A stretch of 64,000 nucleotides of DNA, taken from positions 7,053,001-7,117,000 of the forward strand of contig CM073562.1 of assembly GCA_037074615.1 (NCBI GenBank), read 5' to 3'. Shown in pieces: positions 10,016 to 21,181 of the stretch. Made by a program: the position numbers and the translations under genes. Position 1 is the stretch's first letter. Each line of letters begins with the position of its first letter. The DNA is from Leucaena leucocephala. Taxonomy: Eukaryota; Streptophyta; Magnoliopsida; Fabales; Fabaceae. The notes under the pieces are model-generated. The model made no database searches. It was given only the letters and a program-made list of their open reading frames with translations, and was not told the origin of the DNA.

Positions 10016-12815
10016 ACAGTCACATCCTAATTTTTCTATCTGTAGACGATTGATTTTCCCTTTTTATATATGATTGATAGAAGAAAGAGGTAAGAAAAGG
10101 ATTATGACAATGATAGAAGAAATTATAATTATTATATGAGTTTTAAGGTGAAGAAAGAAATAAAAAGTATAAAGTTATAAAGCTTATGGACCTAAACGCC
10201 ATTTTTATGAAAGTTTAATATAAATAATTCAAGGGACCTAAATGCAGTTTTGTGAATTTATAAGTTAAATTAGAATTTCAAAATGTTTAGTAAGGGACTA
10301 AAATGACATTACATAAAGTTTAGTAAGGGACTGAAATAGAATTTGGTAAATTTAGGACTAAAGTATAATCTTTCAAATTCAAGGGGCAAAATTACAATTA
10401 CGATAAAGTTGATATAGAAATAGCCCAAAATTGTCCAAAAATATTGCAGTCCTAAAATTTACTAGTAAATAGAGAATGATAATTGGGCCAATATATTTTT
10501 CATAATTCTGATTTGAGGTCCCAAAAATTAATATTAATCTGCAAAGTCTAGAAACTTGTACAGTACCTTGGACCTCATAATCAGATAAAATTTGAAAGGA
10601 AATTATTATAATTATTATAAGAATTTATGATGCTGATAGAACTCAAAAATGAATCTTGTATGATTTATTATAGGATTTAAAGTGAAAAAGAATATCGATA
10701 AAAGGGTTTAATAAAAAATATAAAATTTTTATCAACATTTCTGGATCTAAAAAAATTATGAAACTTTGTAAGAAATTCATTTAATAGTAGAATAAATTTA
10801 TAAAAATATCAAGACCCTTAAAAGAGATTCATAGAATTTATTCTAAAAATTAAGGTATATTAGTGTACTTGGTAAAGGAAATACCTTGAGATGTGTGCCA
10901 AATAATATCTTGGACTCAAAGAGAGCCCAAAATGGTGTCATATGTAGGCCTAAGAGGTCAAAGAATTTACCATGGGGCCCAATGAATTATCTAGTATATT
11001 TTATGAATTTTAAAAGAGAAAAAGTAAAGAAAATTCAAGAATATGTGAGGTGTCCTTGTAGGAGCTACCTCAAGTCTAAATGGTACCATATCCAAGGGAG
11101 AAAGGAGGATTTTAGTATGTCATTTTATCCTGCTTGGAGGTTAAGTAAAAAATGAAAGCAATTATGGACCATTAGATTAAATAATATTTGAACCAATCTT
11201 AGACATTCATTTCCTTGGATTTTGGCCTATAAATACCCCTCAATTTCTCTTCATTTTGGTGTGAAACAAGAGAGCTATGGGGAGGTGCTACTGAAATGAA
11301 AACCTAAGTAAGAAGACTAAGCAATCCAAGAGCCAATCAAGTAAAGATTCAAGGTAACTTTTCCTCCTATCTTTGTATTATGTTATAGGAAGATTTCTTT
11401 TAGATTTGGATGGTTGAAACACTATTTTCCTCTCCATATTAGCATCTGGATGTGATCTAGAATTAAAGGGGAAATATAAATTTTATGAAATTCAAGTGTG
11501 CATGCAATTAGGGTTTTATGTTCTTGGCTGCCACTGTACGTATCACTATTAATATTTGATAATTTCATGATTTTGATACTTATAATGAGTTTAAAATGAA
11601 AAATTGTGTGAGGTAAAGTAGAAAAATAAGTATTGGAAGCATTAGAATCAAAATGAGATTTTTTTGAAATAAAGAAGGTATGTTTCTATAAAGAAGTCAA
11701 GGAAGGAGTTGGATTTTCATAAATATAAGATCATATTTTGATTCCTTGGACAAAATTATGTAGGATTGGTCTAAGAAAATAATTATTACAAAGCTAAATC
11801 ACTAACTCCAAGAATTAAGTTAAGAGAAAGAGGTTTTAAGGAACTTGATGTACGATATTTATGTAATGGCTCTAATGAGTTGTATACACGATGTAATTGT
11901 GTTTAGGGCCATAATATGTCAAAGAAAGTAAGTTAAAGATGATGAGAAAGCAACCAATGTTTGGTTGGAGACAAAAGGACCAAAGGGAAAGGAATAAAGT
12001 TTCAAGGTAGTGAACTTACCTCTTTATGTATTTGATATTGTATGCTTATGTGTTGACATGTATATGATGATTGAATGATGTTATGACATGATAAATGATG
12101 TTAAATATGATATGTATAACATGTTTTCCATGGCCATGTATTTTTATTCAAAGCATAAAGCATGATAGCATGTCACTAACCAAAGAAAGTTTAATGAAAT
12201 TACATATCATGCAATAGCATACATCTTGCATATTTAAGTGGTAATGTTTGCTACTAAGATTCCCTATAATCTCACCCTCCCACAACCAACCAATATAGGT
12301 CATTTATGATGAAATACATATGCATGAAGGAGAGATACAATATGGGAGAAAAAAAGTGAAGTAATTAATGTCCTAGCATATGCTATGAATTTCAATGTAT
12401 GCAAATGCTATACAAAGTACCTATTTATATGGTTAAAATATATGAAACAATTATGGTACACTTACATGATATGTATGACTATATTATAACCAAAGTTGAT
12501 GGTTTATAAATGTTGGACAAATTCATAAGAATCAAAAGAAGAAAATGAAATGGTAAAAATGTAGGTCCTATAACAGTTCTGTTTTGACTCCAGTTTGACC
12601 TAACAAATGAAGAAATTGATCTACAAAATTTTATGAGAATTTAGTAAACATCCAAAGCTTTAAATGTATAGGTAACATGTCTCATTTGGATGTGTATATC
12701 AAGAGAAATAAATTTTCAAAGTTATAAGATAGAATATGGAATTTCCTGAATTTACCATATAAACAATAAAATTTAGCGATTTAACTAGATTAAATAGGCT
12801 AGTAAATATTCAATT
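10016..12815 (+). repeat. LTR of the Tekay-like Gypsy family, 3' end truncated
   Basis: The start TCACATCCTAATTTTTCTAT (10020) matches the family start TGTAACATCCCAAATTTT (see 32921). The order of landmarks is the same as in the 24226 copy: repeated 'GGGACTAAAAT.ACA' phrases (10200-10400), a CTATAAATACCCC promoter region (11227), a GTAAGCAATC-like junction, and ATTTAGTAAACATCCAAAGC (12640). The terminal ~450 bp is missing, so the copy is truncated at its right. The 89-codon frame at 10886-11155 is a chance frame in the LTR. It lies inside the MITE-like element, itself inside the CACTA transposase. Confidence 0.7.
11226..11238 (+). promoter_or_regulatory. Probable LTR promoter TATA box
   Basis: CCTATAAATACCCC sits at the same relative place as CACTATAAATATGCCCCC in the other LTR copies (25424 and 34178) and is followed by a CT-rich stretch, as expected of a plant Pol II core promoter in an LTR. 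Confidence 0.5.
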
Positions 12816-13044
12816 TCGTAGTTATGTGGTAGGGAGATGATGAAAGTCATGACGGAGTTTTGTGGAGAAGAAGTGACGGCAAGAGAAGATGGAGGAGAAT
12901 AAGGGTGTCTATAGAGGGAGGAGAGAGTGGGAAAAAGATAGGGTTAAAATAGTAATTAGATAGTCTATAAGCTCTTTTTCCCACCCAGAAGTTATTCCTA
13001 TCAGTTTATTTGAAATTAGATTTGAACCATCTTATGGATTTTTA
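12816..13044. mobile_element. MITE-like element, right half
   Basis: Continuation of the element interrupted at 10016. It contains TAAGCTCTTTTTCCCACC (about 12970), complementary to the GAAGAGCTTATGGAAAAAAG motifs of the left half. The border with the LTR is estimated. Confidence 0.4.
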
Positions 13045-13133
13045 GTGGGTGTTTGGTTAGATTTTACCCTAAACCATGGTTTGAGCTAAAAGCTCTTTTA
13101 AAACTATGGTTTAGGCTCTACCCAAACACCCAC
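13045..13133. repeat. Small foldback MITE (89 bp)
   Basis: GTGGGTGTTTGG at 13045-13056 pairs with CCAAACACCCAC at 13122-13133, and the interior (AAACCATGGTTTGAGC / AAACTATGGTTTAGGC) continues the palindrome, so the whole forms a hairpin. This is the form of a short PIF- or hAT-type MITE. No convincing TSD was found. Confidence 0.6.
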
Positions 13134-13179
13134 CTAATTATAAGTAAATAGGCTACGTGAGCCCAAGGCCTAATAGCAC

Positions 13180-14265
13180 CATCAATACTCCCACTTAAGC
13201 TAACGAATATATGTCTATCATTCCCATCTTGCTTCTAAGGGCTTCAAATTATGCTCTTGCTAGTCCCTTGGTGAAGAGATCGCCAACTTGTTGTCGAGAT
13301 CGAACATGATTCAATTCAATGATGCCTTCATCCTTCTTCTCTTTTATGAAACGTTTATCTATGTCAACATGTTTTGTCCTTTTATGGTGAATTAGTTTCC
13401 TAACTATAGCTATAACTGAAATACTATCATCCTTAGTTTGATTGGAGTGTTTCATGCAAAGCCTAGATATTTTATTATCTAGACTATCTGTAGTCCTTCA
13501 CATACACTATGAATGATAGCTTGTAACTTAGATTTAGCACTACTTGTAGATACAACAAGTCTACTTCTTACTTCTCCATGTCACTTATTTCCCCATAACA
13601 TAGTATAGTACCCAAAGGTGGATCTTCTATTATGTAGAAATCCTACATGATCTACATCTGTGTACATAATTAACTCTTGGGATTTACTTCTTTCAAAGTA
13701 TAATCCTCTACCTAGTGTCATCTTGAGATGGTGCAAAATTCTATAGACTGCTTTCATATGTCTTCCATTTGTTTATTTGTGAATCGACCTACCACGACAA
13801 CTACATAGCATATATCTTGGAGAGTGTGAGGTAGATATAGTAGTTTTCCTACTATTCTCTTATACCTCTCAGCATCAACAAGTATTGACTTCTTTTTCTC
13901 CTTTTTCTTTGTGACTTTGGTCATGGTCTGGTTCTTTTCATCTTCTTCTTTATCATCAAGTTTACAAGCAGGCTCCATTGTAGTTTCTGCAAGTGTTGCT
14001 CCAATTATTCCTGTATCTTTCAATAAATTGAGAGTATATATTTGTTATGACACTACAATCCTTTCTTGAAATCTCGCCACTTCCATTCCTTAGAAGTATC
14101 TAAGAATTCCTAGGTCTTTTACTTTGAAATCTCTCTCTAGAGAACTTCTAAGCCTTGTTAACTCATTAGAGTCATCCCCCTATTAAGATGATGTCATCAG
14201 CATGTACAATAAGGATAGCCACCTTAACTTCATTACATTTCATAAATAGTAGTAAGGACCTTAAA
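13180..14265 (-). pseudogene. Copia reverse transcriptase end and RNase H relic
   Basis: On the minus strand the RT core reads VAILIVHADDIILIG (about 14222-14178), the equivalent of the 'YVDDII' catalytic motif with Tyr replaced by His. KDLGILRYF and QIYTLNLLKDTG follow. Then come RYKRIVGKLLYLPHTLQDI (about 13870-13815), matching the 'RYRRLVGKLIYLTHTRPDI' block, and the RNase H tail RTKHVDIDKRFIKEKKDEGI plus DLFTKGLARA, ending near 13190. After the tail stop there is AGTGGGAG (about 13188-13195), a polypurine-tract-like sequence preceding a presumptive LTR start. Frames change several times. Gag, protease, integrase and most of RT are missing. Confidence 0.8.
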
Positions 14266-14324
14266 CTAAAATGGAAATAAATAAATAATATGACTTTAAT
14301 AGTATATACATTATTTCTTCTTGT

Positions 14325-14440
14325 TATGAACTAGGAGAAGCTAGTAGTTCAGTGCTTTTTAAGGTGGTAGAATGGAGGGAGAGATCCAACATTCGAATCT
14401 CAAAAGAAACCCTACCATAATTCTAAACTGACCTTGCTTA
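14325..14440 (+). mobile_element. SINE-like, tRNA-derived promoter
   Basis: GCTAGTAGTTCAGTGC (about 14339) resembles a Pol III box A and ACATTCGAATCTC (about 14391-14403) a box B, about 40 bp apart, as in tRNA-derived plant SINEs. No tail or TSD could be defined, so this is tentative. Confidence 0.4.
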
Positions 14441-15897
14441 TTCGAAAAATAATTATGATAAAAAATAATAAGATAAGTCAAATTATTTAGAACATATAAA
14501 TTGCTCAATCTTTTATAAATTTTATATTATAATTAGATAGATAATAGAGTTGACTTGATTTTATATTATTATTACAAAATTTTATAAATATGTATATTAA
14601 TTAATAAAACAGTAATTATATAATCTTTTATGAAATATTCTTAATTATATTAAAAGTTAGATTAAAATGTATATATTTTAAAAAAATAATGTGAAAGTCT
14701 ATGCGATTTTAATAAAATTGAAGAAGTAATCAATAACTTGAAAGAGTCTATTATGAATATTTAAAATACTATCCATATGATTCTAGAATCAAATCCAAAT
14801 AAAGTATTATATCATATCAGAGTATGCAGAATAAGCCATATTGTGGCAATATATAACTATTCTACACATAAATCCAAATGAGGAGGCTATATAATTGATA
14901 TAGCTTTAATCAAGCCTCCGGATCCTTCCCTAAGGTCCTAGCATGAGACTATCACATAAAAAATATTAATAACCACTGGATGAAACAAATGCCTTAGTAA
15001 CAACAATCTTACTCATCATACATGGTAACATGTGCTTGTGAGATGTCAAGTGGGGCAGTTAACAAAGTACGATAGATAAAAGATAATCATCATCATAATA
15101 TAATAAAATGCATAAACCACCCGATTTCCTCTACCAAACCAACCGAACCACCTTATACCTACCGACCAAACTCATGGGCTAGTGATAACTACCATATGAC
15201 TAGGCACTTAAAGAGCTAACCGATCAAGTATTATGAATCGGCCAAAATTGACAGAGTACAAAACCAGACTATGGGTTTATTCCCTATTGGTAAACAGGTA
15301 GGGGTGTCGCAACCCCTCAATAAACTGTTGGGGCAAGTTCCTCGATAAACTGGTAGGACAAAAGTAACTATCGAGCTACAATAGAGGCTACACCATGTGG
15401 TAGAAAGATAATTCCTTCATCACTAATCCCCAATCACTATATACATAATTCTCAAAATAATCATACTAATCAAAATCTTAATAGCTCGATAATTAACAAC
15501 ATTAATAAATATCACAATAGGGCTTTTCTCAAGATAATAACTTTCTACGAATTATAATTTTAAGATATTACATCAATTCAACTTTCCAAGTTAAACTTTA
15601 AGTCTCACAATACTATTTTTAATAAAAAAATATTAATCAAGTTTTATCAATATAATTATATCACTATCAGTAGATTTATATATATTAAATCACTTACAAA
15701 TATCATATTAGCACACATATGAGTGGATAGTGGTTATCTCTCGCTAAAGCAATGAATAATTGCCACGAGCCTAGTGACCCCATATACAATAACATGAATC
15801 TCAATGATGGTCTGATGGGAGTGAAAAGAGAAATTAGATGGCAATGGGAGTTAGAGACTAGGCTTATGTGCTTAATATAATTTGTAAGGTTTAAAAT
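14441..15897. other. Unassigned repeat-like DNA, possibly an LTR
   Basis: No coding signal. From about 14815 to 15420 the sequence is less AT-rich and contains short repeated phrases (CCTCAATAAACTGTTGGGGC / CCTCGATAAACTGGTAGGAC near 15317-15356), as often seen in plant LTRs, but I found no termini. The part from 14441 to 14815 is very AT-rich with nothing recognisable. Confidence 0.35.
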
Positions 15898-16050
15898 TCC
15901 AATCTTATCTAATATAATCTTATTATTTTTAGTATTATTATTATTATCATCTTGCTCCTATATCCAATCTTATCTAAAATGATCTTATTATTTTTCAGTA
16001 TTTTTATTATCTTGCTTCAATATCCAATCTTATATAATCTTATTATTTTT
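15898..16050. repeat. Imperfect tandem repeat, about 65 bp x ~2.5
   Basis: Units begin TCCAATCTTATCTAATATAA (15899), TCCAATCTTATCTAAAATGA (15963) and TCCAATCTTATATAATC (16022); each runs into TCTTATTATTTTT and the first two end in ATCTTGCT. Confidence 0.75.
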
Positions 16051-16574
16051 TATTTACAATTTGAAATAATATCTTAGGATAATCTAATTGATACATTCAT
16101 CCGAAAATCCTATTATGCTAATGGATTATAACAAATAGATAAGATAATTTTCTTTATAAAACTTATCTTAAGATGGTGGCCTAAAATATGAATACACAAG
16201 ATAATTTAATAACAAATATAATTCAATGCACCGTAGATAATCACTAAAGGATAAAATACCATTTATTTATCCTTATAGATATATGTATATATTCCCTATA
16301 TATATTTATACTATAATATCATTATAGCATAACTATGTATATTATTATATGTATATTTAACTAAAGATGTATATTATTATAGATATATTCTCTGTACTAC
16401 ATATATATCTATATCATCAACTATTTAAGATGATTATTGATTATTTATTCACCCTTAAATCCCTATAATTTCTTTAACCCTTTACAAAAAATTCACAACA
16501 ATTGATAATTTAATTTTTCTTATTTTCTTAATTTCATATATTTCTAAACTTTAAACAATGCTCTTAATCTATTA
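16051..16574. other. Very AT-rich spacer with (TA)-rich low complexity
   Basis: Between 16260 and 16420 the sequence is mostly ATATAT/TGTATA-type low complexity. No gene. The border with the tnp2 relic at about 16575 is where transposase similarity resumes. Confidence 0.5.
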
Positions 16575-18526
16575 TAAACCTTCAATTATTAATAAATAAC
16601 ATCTTAATTGTGCTTCTCACATCATCTTTCATAAAGTCTCAAATAACCAATGGTAGTAATTATTGTATCAATATGTGGCAATCGTAGGATTTCATTACTA
16701 CTTTCTTCAAATCTTGCATTGAAACAAGTTTGGTAAAATTCAATGAATACCCCTATCGAACTTTAATACCATGCAAACACTCACATATGCTTATTTTTAC
16801 AAATTTAGATAATGTATGTGAAGCTAGGTACAAATAAATTCTCTTACTACCCTCTCTTTGTTATGGATGTAGAGGTGCTCATATTCCCATTTTAGCCAAG
16901 TCTCGTCTAGCATTGACCCCGTCCTTACTATTTCTACATGCATGGCATATAGGTTGTGTCTCACTTCAAGACTCTTCTAATATGGAAGATCAAAGAAGAT
17001 TGATCTCTTTTTCTATATGTTCCTTTCAATTGCATTCTTCTTATTATTTTTACCCAAGATAACATGAACCCCTTAAAGCATTGATACACTTCTTCTCCAG
17101 TTAAAGGTACTAGAGTCATTTGATATCTGTATGAGCTATTAAATGTCTTATTCAACCTACAGTAAGGGTAGTGTCAACTAAGAACCCTTATGTGAGAAAG
17201 GTCTTCCTTCTATGATTAAGTTACATGTAATTATTTCCTTCTTCACATATGGGACATGCTTTATGCCCCTTAACACTTTAACCTGACAAATTTCCATATG
17301 TTGGGAAGCCATTTATCGTGGTAATTATAATGACGCTTAGTTTAAACATCTCTTGTGTATATGCTTCAAACACATCAATATCTTCCTCCCACAATATCTT
17401 TAAATCTTCAATTAAAGGTGCCAAGTACACATCGATATCATTTCTTGACTGTTTTAGACCCAAGATCATCAAAGACAACATTATATACTTTCACTGCATA
17501 CACAACGAAGGAGGTAAGTTATAAATCACAATGAGAATTGGCCAAGCACTATGTGTGCTATTGAGATTACCATACAGATTGATTCTATATATACATAGCC
17601 CAAGCTGAAGATTTCTAGTCTCACAACAAAATTTAGGAAAATTTTGATCTATTGTCTTCCATTGAGGAGAATCAGTTGGGTAACGAAGTTGTTTATTGTC
17701 TACTTTCCCATCGAAATGCCACCTCAAGATTTTGTATCTGTGGCGTTAACAAACAAACGCTTAAGCTATGGTATTATTGGAATATACCACAATACCTTCC
17801 AAAGAGAGTTTATGGTCATCTTATTACAATCACCACTATCTTTCTTCACTTTGTATCTTAAAGTGCCATATTTAGGCCACTTATTGAACCCTTCATACTC
17901 ATTTATGTATAGTATGAAGTTTTTAGGACACGCATGTATCTTCTTATAGGATAAACATATCAAACACAACATTTTATTTGCCTTGTATATTCCTTTGGAA
18001 GTGTATTTCCTATAGGTAGCGTATCACTCAATAACTCGAGCAATTCCGTTAAACTAGAATCAATTCAACCATTTCTTGATTTCAAACTCATCTACCTTAA
18101 TATAAACTTTAACCTTGTATACACATCTTTACTCCCTGGGTACAATGGTGTCTTAGCATTATTTAGTAAACTTTTACATAGTGGAGAGTACTGTGGAAAA
18201 GACTCAACTCCAATATCACAAAATATCCAAAATTCTATCCCCAAACTTATCATTCACAACTTCCTCATTTCCACACAAAGGAGTACTTCTAATTTTATCA
18301 TTCTATATCTAATTTGTATATCTTAAGTTTATCTCATCACATATAAGATGTTCTTTTATATCAGAAATAGACAATTGGGGTTAATGTTTAAACAGTTGAC
18401 ACAATGACATAAATGCAACCCACCACTTTTATTATAAGCAATCCTCTCAACAAATTCAATAAACATTTCTACCCCATCTTTATATTCCTTAGTAGTTCTC
18501 TTAGCTTTCATCTAACTACAATCCAT
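16575..18526 (-). pseudogene. tnp2 transposase, N-terminal and central piece
   Basis: Minus-strand start near ATG 18526 (MDCS.MKAKRTTKEYKDGVE), the Transposase-associated domain 'MDRSWM...EYKDGV..F..FA', with CHCVNCLN. Then LYPGSKDVYTRLKFILR, SLTELLELLSDTLPIGNTLP, KIHACPKNFILYINEYE, CPKYGTLRYKVKK-like and KVLWYIPIIP.LKRLF; next MRWHFDGKVDNKQLRYPTDS and AWPILIVIYNLPPSLCMQ (17727-17491), then DIDVYLAPLIEDLKILWEED and TINGFPTYGNLSG (17481-17278). The last blocks are GSMLDETW with LPY.KSLEVRHNLYAMHVE (about 16980-16900) and LVSMQDLKKVVMKSYDCHIL. All occur in tnp2 order. Several stops and frameshifts are present. Similarity ends near 16575 and resumes at 9530, where the nested block begins. Confidence 0.85.
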
Positions 18527-19684
18527 TATTCTACATCGTCATTTAGCATAGTTGTCAAATTAAAGGGAATATGCCAGTCTTTTATATTTTATAAAAATTT
18601 TGGCAGAGTTTCCCCTTAAATTTAAACAATCACAAATGACAATAAAATCTATCAAACTTGCCAATTAAGTTTCTTATTAACCAAAGCTTGTAACTTAATT
18701 TATAACTTTCTTAAATAATATTCACATTGCTCAAACAAAATAAAACAAAAATATCAAACACTACAAAAAATTAGCAATGTATTAACAACAAAAAGTATTA
18801 AATAAACAATAGGAGTCAATGAATAAATAAGTACTATAAAAATTTGTAATGTATTGAACAAATAGGAACTAATATATTAAATAATCCAATTAACAATAGA
18901 AAGTTCCAATCACAATGTATTATCTTTCAAAATTTACAAAAACATATCTACAAACAAATATGAACCAATGTAACAACAATCCAAATACTATAAAAATCAA
19001 GTCTTTAATACAAGGAAGATAACACATATGATCTATTACAGTTTATAAATAACAAACAAATAAAAACCAAGAAAAATGAGCAAATAACGAAGGACAATGA
19101 TGACTTATGGACAACACCATGAGAGTGACAGTGACGACAACTTTAACAATAGGAGATTTGTCGTTGAAAATTAGAGGAAAATGATGAACACTCAACTTGG
19201 TAGAGGTCTACGGTGGTAGGGAAACAAAGGGAACCATAACAGCTATGAAAAAGTAAAAGTAAAATTATAATCGCGATAGGATTTTTCAAATTTCTAACTA
19301 CTTTCCACAGTGGTTTTATATAAAACCGCCATGAACAAAACTTTTCTTGGCAATTTTTTTTTGAAAAACTACCGTTAAAACCTCCTAGAAAGTTTTTATA
19401 AATGTCATGCTAAGTTTTTGTCCAAGTGAGTTTTTTTTTACTGGGTTGGACTTCTTTCCACACTGCTTTATTAAAAACATGTCTTGCCAATCTTTCCACA
19501 CCATGCTAAGCTTTTTTAAAAAAAGTTGTTAAATGATCTTTTCACATAATCTTTTCTAAAAATGCCGTGAAAAATATTTTTAATAGCTAACTATTTATAG
19601 ATATGTCACTGCCATTTTTTAAACAACATTTTTTAAGATAACCATTGTGAAGTAATGCCATGAAAAAGACGTTTTCAAGTAATG
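18527..19684 (-). other. CACTA 5' leader and subterminal repeats
   Basis: Upstream of the tnp2 start, 18620-19080 is AT-rich with short phrases repeated (CAATAGGAGTCAATGAATAA, AACAAATAGGAACTAATA). From 19250 the subterminal array begins: GTGGTTTTATATAAAACCGC is a near-perfect palindrome at about 19311-19330, with related TGGCAATTTTT and CATGCTAAG(C/T)TTTT motifs repeated to 19684. Confidence 0.6.
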
Positions 19685-19740
19685 TGTTAAAATATAAATA
19701 TATATTACCAAAAGGGTTGATTTTAAATAAAAAGGGTTAA

Positions 19741-20720
19741 TGTTTGACATTCCTCCCTTTCTCTTGACTCTTTAGCGGTGGTGAGAGCTCCTTATCTCAT
19801 TGGTTGGGGAAGCAGTATTTCACAGAGTCTCCCTCCCTAGCTCTCCATGGGGAGCAGATTGCCATATTTTGTATTAATCTTTATTATCTTTCATTTCTCT
19901 TTGGGTCTAGTAGAGTTGTCTTTAGTTTTCATGGCAATAAACAGTTTTGAGGGATTTAATGATGGTGAGTCTCAAATGATGGCATTGATTCGCACTTTGG
20001 GGGGTTGGGTTTTGATGAATGTGGTCCTATTTCTTGAATGATACATTTTTAAAGGACTTTTATTGGTTATTGGTGGCGATGAATCTAAAGGGAAATTAGG
20101 GATGAAAGTGCATTCATTCCATCTTTTTTGGTTGCTATGCAACTTCCCGTGAGCATATATTCTTCTTCTTCATCTTTTTTGTTGGTGGTCATGGGCGTTT
20201 TAGCTTCTTTGGGATCTTTTCACGGAGTTTTTTCAACTAGTATGTGTTGGTTTGTTATGGATAAGAGGGGTAGGTCCTTTAGGCGGGGTTTTTTGAACCC
20301 CCACCCTTTACCATGACACTGATACTGGCGACCATAGTTTCTGGAAGAAGGATAAATATGGCTAAAGTTCTTGGTTGCAGCAGCTAGCTAGCCTCCCTGA
20401 AGACTTATTAGGGTTAGGGTTTACTTTTCCCTCTAGGGTTTCTTTAGTTTCTAGTTGTTTGGACTTTTTATGTTTTAGACCTTCGTTATTAGGGTTTGTA
20501 TTTCTCTTTATGGAATTAAATGAAATTATTACTTTCATTAACATAGGAGTTAGTCTAGTAGTGTAAAGCTTTACTAGATTTTCTTGGGTCTCGAATTCGA
20601 TTCTTCGAGGAGACGCCTATGCTGGAAGGGACAACCATGAATCCCAAAATTGAGATACTTGATAATAAGATATAGTTAATACTATAAACAAATTACTACT
20701 TTCTAGGTCAAAGAAAATAA
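19741..20720 (+). mobile_element. Non-LTR-type insert with tRNA-like 3' part and A-rich tail
   Basis: The insert is flanked by AATAAAAAGGGTTAA (19726-19740) and AATAAAAGGGTCAA (20721-20734), a 14-15 bp duplication with one base change and one indel, and the repeat copy at 7010-7025 is the empty site. It ends in an A-rich tail AAAGAAAATAA. Those are marks of target-primed reverse transcription (LINE/SINE). The first ~800 bp is T-rich with short open frames (19847-20041, 20128-20316, 20375-20566) that show hydrophobic composition but no family I can name. The 3' part has a tRNA-like promoter (20551-20603). Confidence 0.65.
20538..20645 (+). mobile_element. tRNA-like Pol III promoter (SINE-like) within the insert
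   Basis: Box A-like TAGTCTAGTAGTG at 20551-20563 and box B-like GAATTCGATTC at 20593-20603 are spaced about as in a tRNA gene. In typical SINEs this unit is the 5' head; here it lies about 800 bp into the insert, so either a SINE landed near the tail of an older insert or the element is composite. Confidence 0.5.
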
Positions 20721-20930
20721 AATAAAAGGGTCAAGGTCTCTTTAATTGTGAGGTCTTATATTTGACCGTCATGACAATTTTTAGTATCGTTATAAAAAAA
20801 AATTTACAGCTCATTTAAAACAATCTGACTTCATAGTATTAGATATAAAATATTTTAAGAAAAACTACACAATGGCATAGCAACGTACATGAAAGTGTCT
20901 TCTATCAAATAATATTATTAATTTGTCTAG

Positions 20931-21181
20931 ATGTTTATTTATTATTAATTTGATGTATTTTTTTGTAACATAATTTGATATACTTTTTTATTACAGCTAA
21001 GAGTATTTTTTATTTGGAAAATTGTTTGTTGACCCATTTGAAAGAAAAGATATAGTAAGCTTCATTCAAATGATTAAACTAAACACGGGTGTTTCTTGTA
21101 TTTTAGAAACTAAACATATAGGCCCTATAACGCAATGCGCCATGGAACCTCTTCACTATAGGCCCTATCCATCTAGCTTTT
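20931..21181. other. AT-rich spacer
   Basis: No gene or element seen. TAGGCCCTAT occurs twice (21119 and 21159), a short direct repeat of unknown meaning. Confidence 0.4.

Larger units (their letters stand above)
7242..19684 (-). mobile_element. Large CACTA transposon, minus strand, with nested insertions
   Basis: Coding relics run right to left: a tnp2 transposase (18526 to 16575, then 9530 to 9163) followed by a TnpA-like/Ulp1 gene (9000-7920), the usual CACTA gene order. Subterminal repeats with CCGCCATG, GGCAATTTTT and GTGGTTTTAT motifs occur at 7250-7440 and 19250-19680. The right end reads CATTACTTGAAAACGTC on the minus strand, a degenerate form of CACTACTTGAAAA, ending at 19684. The left end is less clear; ATTATGGAAAAAAGGATTTTC at about 7243 aligns with it. 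Between 9530 and 16575 about 7 kb of later insertions split the transposase. No matching 3-bp target duplication is visible at these borders. Confidence 0.75.
19686..20930 (+). repeat. ~265 bp direct repeat, right copy, interrupted
   Basis: Homologous to 6975-7241. The first 55 bp (19686-19740) match the left copy's start; the rest resumes at 20721 (AATAAAAGGGTCAAGGTCTC) and continues through ACAATGGCATAGCAAC to about 20925. The 980 bp between is a later insert. Confidence 0.7.

Noticed and set aside
10886..11155. 89-codon frame on the plus strand
   Set aside because: Inside the truncated LTR at 10016-12815; the same place in the other LTR copies (25027, 33790) is not open in the same way.
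17318..17972. Several plus-strand and alternative minus-strand frames of 67-101 codons
   Set aside because: They overlap the minus-strand tnp2 relic in other frames; only the frames matching tnp2 motifs are meaningful.
20551..20603. Possible tRNA gene
   Set aside because: Box A and box B are present but no acceptor stem or anticodon loop can be folded around them; SINE-like is the better reading.
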